The notes beneath the pieces are model-generated. The model saw only the letters and a program-made list of their open reading frames with translations, was not told where the DNA came from and ran no database searches. Below, piece after piece: positions 41,720 to 49,087 of a stretch of 64,000 nucleotides of DNA. The first letter of the stretch is position 1, and each line of letters starts with the position of its first letter. Source of the DNA: an uncultured Ruminococcus sp. (lineage in GTDB: Bacteria > Bacillota > Clostridia > Oscillospirales > Ruminococcaceae); the NCBI RefSeq assembly GCF_902762735.1, contig NZ_CACWPP010000019.1, forward strand, positions 1 to 64,000. The letters run 5' to 3'. Position numbers and translations under genes: made by a program.

Positions 41720-42292
41720 TTAAACTTCATACATCTTAATGACTTTTCGCGCGACTTCCAGCTTGGTACAGCGCAGGTCCATCGCCTGCTTTTCGATGTA
41801 GCGGTGCGCCTGCTGTTCGGTGAAGCCCAGATACTGCATAAGCGCCAGTTTTGCGCGGTTTACCAGACGTATCTCCTCCAGCTTTTTCTGCAATTTTATG
41901 TTTTCTGAGCGTATGCCCAGCATGCGCTTTCTCGCGGCGGCAGCGAACCTCATGGCTCGGTAGAATATCTCGCGGTTGAGCGGCTTTGAGATGACCAGTG
42001 CGCCGTAATCTTCCACCTTGTCAGCCATTTCATCGGCTATCTCGCTCTTTATCAGCAGTACGCACATAGTATCCGACGATGAATATGTAAATTCTGCCAG
42101 TTCAGTGCCGTTCTCATCTGGCAGAGGACAGCTGACCACCAGCATGTCAATATCATGTTCTGCCACGAGCCGCCTTGCATCGCGCCCTGTGGAAACGCTG
42201 GAGAACTTCACTCCGGGAAAAATCTCTTTTAGCTGATTTATAAGCGCCGAAACGTGCTTTTCCGAACCTGCGGCTATCAGTATCCTGTCCAA
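41720..42292 (-). CDS. ANTAR-domain antitermination regulator with pseudo-receiver
   Basis: A protein of 190 residues. The N-terminal half has a receiver-like fold, but the acceptor Asp is replaced (VVSCPLPDENG, Ser 54) and the N-terminal acidic pair is missing (LIAAGS), so phosphorylation is unlikely. A coiled linker (RKRMLGIRSENIKLQKKLEEI) leads to an ANTAR RNA-binding domain (LVNRAKLALMQYLGFTEQQAHRYIEKQAM). Such proteins bind dual hairpins in nascent RNA and block termination, often of nitrogen genes. The glutamine synthetase nearby at 43235-44542 is a plausible target. The stop lies in the AT-rich repeat. Confidence 0.88.
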   Translation of the reverse strand: MDRILIAAGSEKHVSALINQLKEIFPGVKFSSVSTGRDARRLVAEHDIDMLVVSCPLPDENGTELAEFTYSSSDTMCVLLIKSEIADEMADKVEDYGALVISKPLNREIFYRAMRFAAAARKRMLGIRSENIKLQKKLEEIRLVNRAKLALMQYLGFTEQQAHRYIEKQAMDLRCTKLEVARKVIKMYEV

Positions 42293-42464
42293 AACTTTTC
42301 CCTCCTAAAAGAGCTGTTCGCCCTTGATCTTTTATAACTATCCAAAAGCGGTCATCTGAAATGTTTATCCGGTATCTCCCTGACCGTCTGAGGGGCGATG
42401 CTGACTTCTGTAACAACAAACGGTTCTTCAATGCGCAGTTTCCTGTCCGCCGAGTATATATAGT

Positions 42465-42554
42465 AAACGACATATTTATTTCTGCATTCAGCGCTCGCAG
42501 ACGCTATGCTTTTTGTGGCTGTGAGCGCTGAATGTTCTGAAATTTATGTCGTTT
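42465..42554. repeat. Long interrupted hairpin
   Basis: AAACGACATA (42465) pairs with TATGTCGTTT (42545-42554), and CATTCAGCGCTC pairs with GAGCGCTGAATG further in, with a 10-base asymmetric internal region. It lies in the 353-bp gap between the ANTAR gene and the membrane gene at 42646. A 57-codon minus-strand frame without a start codon (ending near 42357) crosses it. Confidence 0.6.
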
Positions 42555-42645
42555 AATATAACTCCCCTGTGCCAGCCCCCGAACCTTGCGTACCGCTAGC
42601 AGACTTCCCCGATATAAACGAACCGCCGCCTGCCTTTTTTAGCCG

Positions 42646-43200
42646 TCACAGCTGTGTGAAGTCCTGCTGAGTGCCCTGCACGAAATGCCCCTGCGCACCC
42701 GTCACGGAGCGCTTTTTCAGTGCAGTCAGGTATATCAGCCTGATAAACAGAAGCGGCAGAAGCACCATAGCCGCTATGCTCAGCACCATTCCCAGCTTAG
42801 TATCTATCAGCGCGATGATGAGACCCGCCGCCGCTATCAGACGCAAGCCCCATAAACAGAATTTATGCTCGCCTTCATCAACAGCCCACGCCCTGCGCAG
42901 TGCTATGACCCTCAGCAGAAGCGCCGCCACAAGACCTGTCACCAGCATCGCGCCGATACATGCCACAAGTATCACCAATGACATGAAGCCGTTCAGTATG
43001 CCCACGCCGCTGACGAAAAACAGCGTGAAGTCAGTGCCGTCAACTACTATATTACTGCTCGGGTCTTTTATCGCAAGCTCTATCTGCGCATCGCGGCAGA
43101 CCTCCACCATGTTTATGCCCATCAGCGTCACCAGCGCCGATACCGCCAGAAAAACAAAACTGCGTATCTTCGCAGTTTTTGTCATATTGTTAAAACCCAT
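42646..43200 (-). CDS. Hypothetical four-helix membrane protein
   Basis: A protein of 184 residues with hydrophobic helices at about 13-30, 60-85, 85-100 and 115-155, and a Gln-rich tail (GHFVQGTQQDFTQL). I recognise no family. AGGAG precedes ATG 43200. It follows the glutamine synthetase gene by 34 bases and is probably in the same operon. No catalytic motif seen. Confidence 0.65.
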   Translation of the reverse strand: MGFNNMTKTAKIRSFVFLAVSALVTLMGINMVEVCRDAQIELAIKDPSSNIVVDGTDFTLFFVSGVGILNGFMSLVILVACIGAMLVTGLVAALLLRVIALRRAWAVDEGEHKFCLWGLRLIAAAGLIIALIDTKLGMVLSIAAMVLLPLLFIRLIYLTALKKRSVTGAQGHFVQGTQQDFTQL

Positions 43201-43234
43201 CTTTATCTCCTGTTCACACTGTTTTTTCTCTATA

Positions 43235-44542
43235 TCAAAGCGTGTAGAAGTATCTCACCGTTTCAAACATCTCTTTATCTTCGCACTCGGCGTATTCTTT
43301 GGCTTCGCTGCTCTTCTCGTTAAGCACATGCTCAATGAGATTTTCAGGAAGTCTGTCAGCGAGGAAACTGCTTTCCCGTGCGGCTTCTATCGCCTCATCA
43401 AGAGTAGCGGGCAGACGTTCTGTCAGCTCGGCTATATTGTCGGGCGAAAGGTCAGTCGCGGAGCAAAGCTCTGCCCCCGAAAGCGCACCCTCCAGCGCCG
43501 CGTAGATTATCAGTCCCAGCGCGAAGTACGGGTTGCAGGTGTTATCAGGCGAGCGCAGTATCATGGCGTTCTCGTCAGTGTTTATCATCGGCACTCTTAT
43601 CAGCTGTGCGAAATTCTCGTGCGACCATGTGATATACTTAGGTGCGCGGGAATTTCCCAGTCTGCTGTACGAACTTGTCGTTGAATTTAGAAACAGCGTT
43701 ATCTCCCGCACATGTTCCAGAATGCCTGCTATCATGGATTTTGCTTCATTCCCCAGATCGTCCAGACGCGGCTTGAAAATATTCTCAGTGCCTTTCCTGC
43801 ACTGGAGCATTATGTGCAGACCCGAACCGGGTCTGTCGCAGAGGGGCTTGGGCATGAATGTTGCATACAGCCCGTTCCTGTCAGCCACCGATTTTACCAC
43901 GTTCTTGAAAGTCACCAGATTGTCGGCGGCATTCAGCGCGTTCGAGTACTGGAAATCTATCTCATTCTGCCCAGGACCGCTCTCATGCCGCGAACTTTCG
44001 GGGTAAATATCCATCTGTTCCAGCGTCAGGCAGATGTCACGGCGCAGGTTCTCGCCCTTGTCAGCGGGAGCAATATCGCAGTAGCCCGCATGGTCATGGG
44101 GTATCTTCGTGATATGCCCGTTGTCGTTCTTCTCAAACACGTAAAACTCGCAGGAAGTCCCTATCCTGAAATTATAGCCTTTTCCTCTGGCATACTCCAC
44201 CGCATTTTTCAGGAAAGTCCTGCCGTCCCCCTCAAACACAGTGCCGTCGGTATACTTTATCGTACAGAAAAACCTTACCACCCTGCCCTGCTGAGGTCTC
44301 CACGGCAGAAGCGCCAGCGTATCAGGGTCGGGAAATAGGATCAGATCGGTGCTTGAAAAATTCATAAATCCGCTGAGTTTTGAGGCATCGAACAGCAGCC
44401 CCTTGCTGAATATCTCCGACAGTTCCGACGCAGGCACGGAAACGCTTTTCAGCGCCCCGAAAATATCGCAGAACATCAGTTTGATAAACTTGACATCATT
44501 CTCCTCCACAAACTGGAGAACTTCCCTTTCGGTATATTTCAT
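43235..44542 (-). CDS. glnA: Glutamine synthetase type I (GlnA family)
   Basis: A protein of 435 residues. Family motifs: KFIKLMFCDIFGALKSV, the ESGPGQNEIDF metal site, GSGLHIMLQ (usual form GSGMHVHQS), APKYITWSHENFAQLIRVP and NPYFALGLI. Makes glutamine from glutamate, ammonia and ATP. The loop around the Tyr that is adenylylated in the beta subtype is not apparent, so the enzyme is likely of the alpha type with feedback control. A pseudo-receiver ANTAR regulator lies downstream. AGGAGG precedes ATG 44542. Confidence 0.92.
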   Translation of the reverse strand: MKYTEREVLQFVEENDVKFIKLMFCDIFGALKSVSVPASELSEIFSKGLLFDASKLSGFMNFSSTDLILFPDPDTLALLPWRPQQGRVVRFFCTIKYTDGTVFEGDGRTFLKNAVEYARGKGYNFRIGTSCEFYVFEKNDNGHITKIPHDHAGYCDIAPADKGENLRRDICLTLEQMDIYPESSRHESGPGQNEIDFQYSNALNAADNLVTFKNVVKSVADRNGLYATFMPKPLCDRPGSGLHIMLQCRKGTENIFKPRLDDLGNEAKSMIAGILEHVREITLFLNSTTSSYSRLGNSRAPKYITWSHENFAQLIRVPMINTDENAMILRSPDNTCNPYFALGLIIYAALEGALSGAELCSATDLSPDNIAELTERLPATLDEAIEAARESSFLADRLPENLIEHVLNEKSSEAKEYAECEDKEMFETVRYFYTL

Positions 44543-44553
44543 TTTCTAACCTC

Positions 44554-45168
44554 CTAAAAGTACCCCACAAGATGTATCCCCAGCGCCAGCAACGCTATCG
44601 GCAGTGTACTGAACACTATATTTGCAAATTTATATGCTCCCCCATCGGGTATCTTCTTTTTTATCATCAGCGCACCCAGCGCGGTCTCTGCCAGCAGTAA
44701 CGCGCCTGCGGCTATCCTCAGCCCGTACAGTCTGTCTGCTAACGCATCAACGAAGTATTCGTCGTTCAGCGCAAGCACCTCTCTCAGCTGAGTTTTTTCG
44801 TGCCCGCCGAAAGCCGCCGCCCTGCCCTCTATCTCTTCGGGCATATCCTCAGCAAAGTCTTTTGCCGCCCTCACGAATATCCTGCCGCCGTCAGAAGTCT
44901 GCACGCGGTAGTAATACTCCTTCCCCGTCGGTATATAGCGGCAGAAGGTATTTCTCAGCTCAAAATCAGCGTCCTCGTCACGCCCGTCAGCCTTAAAGCG
45001 CACATGCCCGTAATGCGGCGCATCAGCGATCTCACCTATCGGCACTTCTGTACGTATCAGCAGACCCAGCGCCCCGCTGACAATACACACCAGCGCCGCC
45101 AGCACAGCCGCCGCGCACCATATCCTGCTGTGAGCGGCTGCTTTCTCTATCAGCGATCTATTATCCAT
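44554..45168 (-). CDS. Hypothetical membrane protein upstream of glnA
   Basis: A protein of 204 residues: helix near 18-38, an outer domain (about 40-145) with YYRVQTSDGGRIFVRA, then two helices (about 147-168 and 180-203). No family recognised. It ends 11 bases before glnA and so likely shares its transcript. Ribosome site GAAAGAAG before ATG 45168. Confidence 0.62.
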   Translation of the reverse strand: MDNRSLIEKAAAHSRIWCAAAVLAALVCIVSGALGLLIRTEVPIGEIADAPHYGHVRFKADGRDEDADFELRNTFCRYIPTGKEYYYRVQTSDGGRIFVRAAKDFAEDMPEEIEGRAAAFGGHEKTQLREVLALNDEYFVDALADRLYGLRIAAGALLLAETALGALMIKKKIPDGGAYKFANIVFSTLPIALLALGIHLVGYF

Positions 45169-45246
45169 CGTATTCTTCTTTCAGCTTGAATTACTTTGAT
45201 AAACTTCAAAATTATTATAGCACATTTTCTCACGCAATTCAAGTGC

Positions 45247-45289
45247 AAAAAAACAGACAACGACCCCATTTTTCAGCGCCGTTGCCTGT
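45247..45289 (-). terminator. Intrinsic terminator of zinc-ribbon gene
   Basis: Minus-strand stem ACAGGCAACG/CGTTGTCTGT with one G-T pair, followed by eight T residues. Confidence 0.8.
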
Positions 45290-45300
45290 ATGTTTATCAA

Positions 45301-46287
45301 TTAGTAGTTCTGCTCGCAGATATATGTGCCTGTTGCGGTGTTGTAAGCAACACTGTAACCATGTGCGCCGTTTTCTGTGAAGAAGTAGTAGTAAGCATAG
45401 TCGCCATCTTCTGTTCTGAACTGGCTGCCTGTGATCTCGCCATTGATGTCACCTGCAACTGCATCACGTACTACACTTTCCAGATCCGATATATCAATTT
45501 CAGCCGCACTGCTGTCATCAGCCTGTGATGACGAACTGCTGTCTGCACTGCTTGACGAGTCAACGATGATGACTGTCACAGCACTGCTGTCACTGTCAGC
45601 CGATGATGACTCAGATGAATCGGCAGATCTCTGCGAATCTGTGCTTACATCGCTCTGCGACTCTGTCTCAGTACCGCTCTCGCCGTTTGCCGCACTTTCT
45701 GTAACAGAAGATGTCGGCTCGGTCTGTGCGGGTACTGCCGCGCTTTCGGTGGGCTGTGCCTCTGCTTCGGACTGTTCCTCGCCGCCCTCAGCCGAACTCT
45801 CCTCAGCCGCCTGACTTGCCGCAGGCTGTGCTGCCACCGCACTGTTAGCCGCTGTTTCGCCGCCCTTTTTGCCGAAAAGCCTCATGCCGATCAGTATAGC
45901 CGCGATAACGACGATCAGCACGCATACCGTAATGACTGCCGTGATAACGAACAGGCGCTTTCTTGCGGCGCTCTCCTCGTCCTCGTTATCATACTCTTCT
46001 TCGCCCTCGCCGTAATCATAACCGTTTTCATCATCATAATCATCGAAGCCGCTGTCCGAGAACACATCATCTGCCCCCGCATCAGCTATGACAGCGCCCT
46101 TGCCGCCCGCTTCATTATCCGACTCAGGCAGTACAAATTTCTTTGTCTTGCCGTCATCTCCGCTCACCACAGGCTCAGACGGGGTCATATTGCCGTCCTC
46201 ATCTATAAGCAGATTGTGGCAGTACTTGCACAGCACCGCTTCGCCCGACAGCTCCTTGCCGCAGTACGGACATTTTTTAGTTTTCAT
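45301..46287 (-). CDS. Zinc-ribbon membrane protein with Ser/Glu-rich outer linker
   Basis: A protein of 328 residues. The zinc ribbon is CPYCGKEL...CKYCH (6-23), followed by an acidic Tyr/Asp/Glu stretch (about 75-105), one membrane helix (about 113-136) and a long Ala/Ser/Glu low-complexity linker (about 145-265). A small C-terminal domain with GSQFRTEDGDYAYYYFFTENG ends the protein. The layout is the same as in the proteins at 11411 and 12210. GAGGGG precedes ATG 46287. Function unknown; single gene with its own terminator. Confidence 0.72.
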   Translation of the reverse strand: MKTKKCPYCGKELSGEAVLCKYCHNLLIDEDGNMTPSEPVVSGDDGKTKKFVLPESDNEAGGKGAVIADAGADDVFSDSGFDDYDDENGYDYGEGEEEYDNEDEESAARKRLFVITAVITVCVLIVVIAAILIGMRLFGKKGGETAANSAVAAQPAASQAAEESSAEGGEEQSEAEAQPTESAAVPAQTEPTSSVTESAANGESGTETESQSDVSTDSQRSADSSESSSADSDSSAVTVIIVDSSSSADSSSSSQADDSSAAEIDISDLESVVRDAVAGDINGEITGSQFRTEDGDYAYYYFFTENGAHGYSVAYNTATGTYICEQNY

Positions 46288-46503
46288 TATATTACCATTC
46301 CCCTCAATTATATACTAAAATAACGCCCCCGCAGAGGCACACTATAATGATAGCACAAATCCCTGCAAAAATCAACCTTTTATAACAAAAAAATCTTAGT
46401 TTTTTAACAGAACGTCAAATCACACAAAATTGTCATTTTTTTCGTCTGATTTTCGCAAAAGAGTACAACAAAATACACTTTTCGAGCCTGTGCGTCACAC
46501 TTG

Positions 46504-48789
46504 TCAGCTCTTTCTGCGCCTTATCTGTATGCCGCCCAGATTTGAGCCGAGCGATTCGCTGATATTCCTGTTGTCGCGCTTATTCTGCTGTTTTTTCTTA
46601 TCTTTGCCGCCGCGCTTTCTTTCGGGCTTTGGTGCTGCGGGCTTTGAGGGGTCGAGCATGGTCAGCGAAACTCTGCCACGTTCCATATCAACGTCCAGCA
46701 CCCACACCTTTACCACATCACCGACTTTAACGGCTTCCAGCGGGTGTTTGATGAACTTGTCGCTCATCTGCGAGATATGCACCAGACCGTCCTCATGCAC
46801 GCCAATATCCACAAAAGCGCCGAAGTCGATAACATTTCTTACAGTTCCCATCAGCTCCATGCCCGGTGTAAGGTCTTTCAGCTCCATCACGTCGCCGCTT
46901 CTCATCAGCGGAGGAGGCAGCTCGTCACGGGGGTCACGTCCCGGCTTTTCCAGCTCCTTGACAATATCTGTCAGTGTGGGCAGACCTGTATCCAGCTCCT
47001 TCGCCAGCGCCGAAAGGTCAATATTTTTCATAGCTTCGGTGAGCTTTTCGGTGTTGCCCACTTCGCTCTCGTCTATGCCGCACTTATCCAGCAGAGCCTT
47101 AGCCGCCGCATAGCTTTCGGGGTGTATGCCCGTGTTGTCGAATGGGTTCTTGGCTTCGGGCACACGCAGGAAGCCTGCGCACTGCTCGTAAGCCTTTGCG
47201 CCCAGCTTCTTTACCTTGAGAAGCTGTTTCCTGTCGGTGAAAGCGCCGTTCTCTTCGCGGTAAAGCACGATATTCTTAGCCACTGCCGAATTAATGCCTG
47301 CTATGTATGAAAGCAGAGAGTATGACGCAGTATTCACATCAACGCCCACCGAGTTAACGCAGTCCTCGACAACGCCTTTGAGGGCATCGTCCATGCGCGC
47401 CTTAGGCATATCGTGCTGATACTGACCAACGCCTATCGCCTTAGGGTCTATCTTTACCAGTTCTGCCAGCGGGTCCTGCAAACGCCTTGCGATGGACACC
47501 GCAGACCTCAGCGAAACATCGTAATCGGGGAACTCTTCCGCCGCCAGCTTGGAAGCCGAGTACACCGATGCGCCCGCTTCCGATACGACCATGTAGCTCA
47601 CCTTGCCGTCCATGCCGCGTATCATGTCAGCCGTGAACTGTTCTGTCTCACGGGTGGCAGTGCCGTTGCCGATGGATATGGTGGTAACGCCGTACTTCTT
47701 TATCATATTGGTCAGCACCTTGTTGGCTTCTTCCCTGCGGCGCTCGCTCTGTGTCAGGTAGACTATCGTTGTGTCAAGCACCTTGCCTGTTTCATCAACG
47801 ACCGCACACTTACAGCCGTGAGCATATCCGGGATCAAGACCCAGTGTCACGGTATTCTTGACAGGAGGTGCCATGAGAAGCTGGCGCAGGTTCGAGGCGA
47901 ACACCTTTATAGCGCCTTCCTGCGCGTTCTGCGAAAGTTCAGCCCTTATCTCGCGCTCAACACTGGGGGCGATAAGTCTTGTGAAGCTGTCCTCACAAGC
48001 CGCCGCCACCAGTTTGCCGCAGGCGGAGTCGTTCTGCACATACTGCGCTCTGCATATCTCTTCGCCCATACCTTCGGGGATGCTTATGCTGACTTTCAGC
48101 GCACCCTCCTTCTCGCCTCTGTCCAGCGCCAGTACGCGGTGTCCTGCTGTCTTTTCAACGCCCTCGCTGTACTCGAAGTAATTCTTGTAAACGGGGTCTG
48201 AATCCTCAGCCGCCGCAACAGAAACTATCTTGCCCGACTTGTTGTAGGCTTCACGCAGTTTCTTTCTCAGTTCAGCATTGTCGGAAACGTCCTCCGCGAT
48301 TATATCCATAGCGCCCTGTACAGCGGCGGCGGCATCTTCAACGCCCTTTTCCTCGCTGACAAAAGCCTCTGCTTCGGCGTTGGGGTCGGTATCCTCAGCC
48401 TGTGCCATGATAAGCACAGCCAGCGGTTCAAGCCCCTTCTCCCTCGCAACGGAAGCGCGGGTCTTTCTCTTGGGCTTGTATGGTCTGTAAATATCCTCTA
48501 CCTCCACCAGTGTAACAGCCTTTTCGATGGCGGCAGCTATCTCATCGGTCATTTTTTCCTGCTCGGTTATAGCATTTGTGACTTCTTCCTTGCGCTTTTC
48601 GAGATTGCGCAGATAAGTCAGCCTGTCGAACAGCTCACGTATCACCTGGTCATCCAGCGAACCTGTGACTTCCTTACGGTAACGTGCAACGAAAGGTATT
48701 GTCATACCCTCGTCCAGCAGTGCAACTGTATTGTCCACCTGTTCCTGTCTCAGGCTGAATTCCTGCGCGAGCATTTTGTTTATTTCCAT
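46504..48789 (-). CDS. tex: Tex-family RNA-binding transcription accessory protein
   Basis: A protein of 761 residues with the full Tex layout: N-terminal helical domain (PFVARYRKEVTGSLD), YqgF-like RNase H domain (about 325-455, LGLDPGYAHGCKCAVVD), helix-hairpin-helix region (SYLSYIAGINSAVAKNIV...NRKQLL-like), and a C-terminal S1 domain (MGTVRNVIDFGAFVDIGVHEDGLVH, about 645-715) with a basic tail. Nucleic-acid binding; role in transcription/translation in the family is poorly defined. AGGAGAG precedes ATG 48789. Confidence 0.95.
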   Translation of the reverse strand: MEINKMLAQEFSLRQEQVDNTVALLDEGMTIPFVARYRKEVTGSLDDQVIRELFDRLTYLRNLEKRKEEVTNAITEQEKMTDEIAAAIEKAVTLVEVEDIYRPYKPKRKTRASVAREKGLEPLAVLIMAQAEDTDPNAEAEAFVSEEKGVEDAAAAVQGAMDIIAEDVSDNAELRKKLREAYNKSGKIVSVAAAEDSDPVYKNYFEYSEGVEKTAGHRVLALDRGEKEGALKVSISIPEGMGEEICRAQYVQNDSACGKLVAAACEDSFTRLIAPSVEREIRAELSQNAQEGAIKVFASNLRQLLMAPPVKNTVTLGLDPGYAHGCKCAVVDETGKVLDTTIVYLTQSERRREEANKVLTNMIKKYGVTTISIGNGTATRETEQFTADMIRGMDGKVSYMVVSEAGASVYSASKLAAEEFPDYDVSLRSAVSIARRLQDPLAELVKIDPKAIGVGQYQHDMPKARMDDALKGVVEDCVNSVGVDVNTASYSLLSYIAGINSAVAKNIVLYREENGAFTDRKQLLKVKKLGAKAYEQCAGFLRVPEAKNPFDNTGIHPESYAAAKALLDKCGIDESEVGNTEKLTEAMKNIDLSALAKELDTGLPTLTDIVKELEKPGRDPRDELPPPLMRSGDVMELKDLTPGMELMGTVRNVIDFGAFVDIGVHEDGLVHISQMSDKFIKHPLEAVKVGDVVKVWVLDVDMERGRVSLTMLDPSKPAAPKPERKRGGKDKKKQQNKRDNRNISESLGSNLGGIQIRRRKS

Positions 48790-48878
48790 TATCTTACTCT
48801 CCTTTATTTACTAAGCATAATGTTTTTCCGTTCATCTCTGAAGTTTTATTATAACACATCTCCGCAATTTTTGCAAGC

Positions 48879-48908
48879 AAAAAAAATCCCCCTTTACAGG
48901 GAGATTTT
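48879..48908 (-). terminator. Intrinsic terminator, probably of the LRR-dockerin gene
   Basis: Minus-strand stem AAAATCTCCC/GGGGGATTTT followed by a run of T. MITE copy 3 now separates it from the gene it probably served. Confidence 0.8.
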
Positions 48909-48921
48909 CGTAAAGTTTAAT

Positions 48922-49082
48922 ATGACTCTCCCTTTGGCACACCAACTAAAAATGCGGTGAACAAAAGGATAATTGAGCGCCCCATATCTTTCCCCCGCCT
49001 GCGGCGGGGGAAAGATAACCGCCAACTGTATTTGGTTCCCGATATAACATAGTTTATTTTGGTGTATCAGCGGGATAACCAC
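48922..49082. mobile_element. MITE-like element, family A, copy 3
   Basis: A 161-bp element bracketed by perfect 10-bp duplications AAAGTTTAAT (48912-48921 and 49083-49092). Starts ATGACTCTCC and ends GATAACCAC, as does copy 1. The internal hairpin CCCCCGCC-TGC-GGCGGGGG is conserved, and its right part matches copy 2. The right duplication overlaps the stop codon of the LRR-dockerin gene. Confidence 0.88.
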
Positions 49083-49087
49083 AAAGT

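Noticed and set aside
42153..42473. A 106-codon minus-strand frame overlapping the ANTAR gene start
   Set aside because: It overlaps the ANTAR coding region out of frame and has basic low-information composition. Another frame in the same stretch looks more coding-like but lacks a start.
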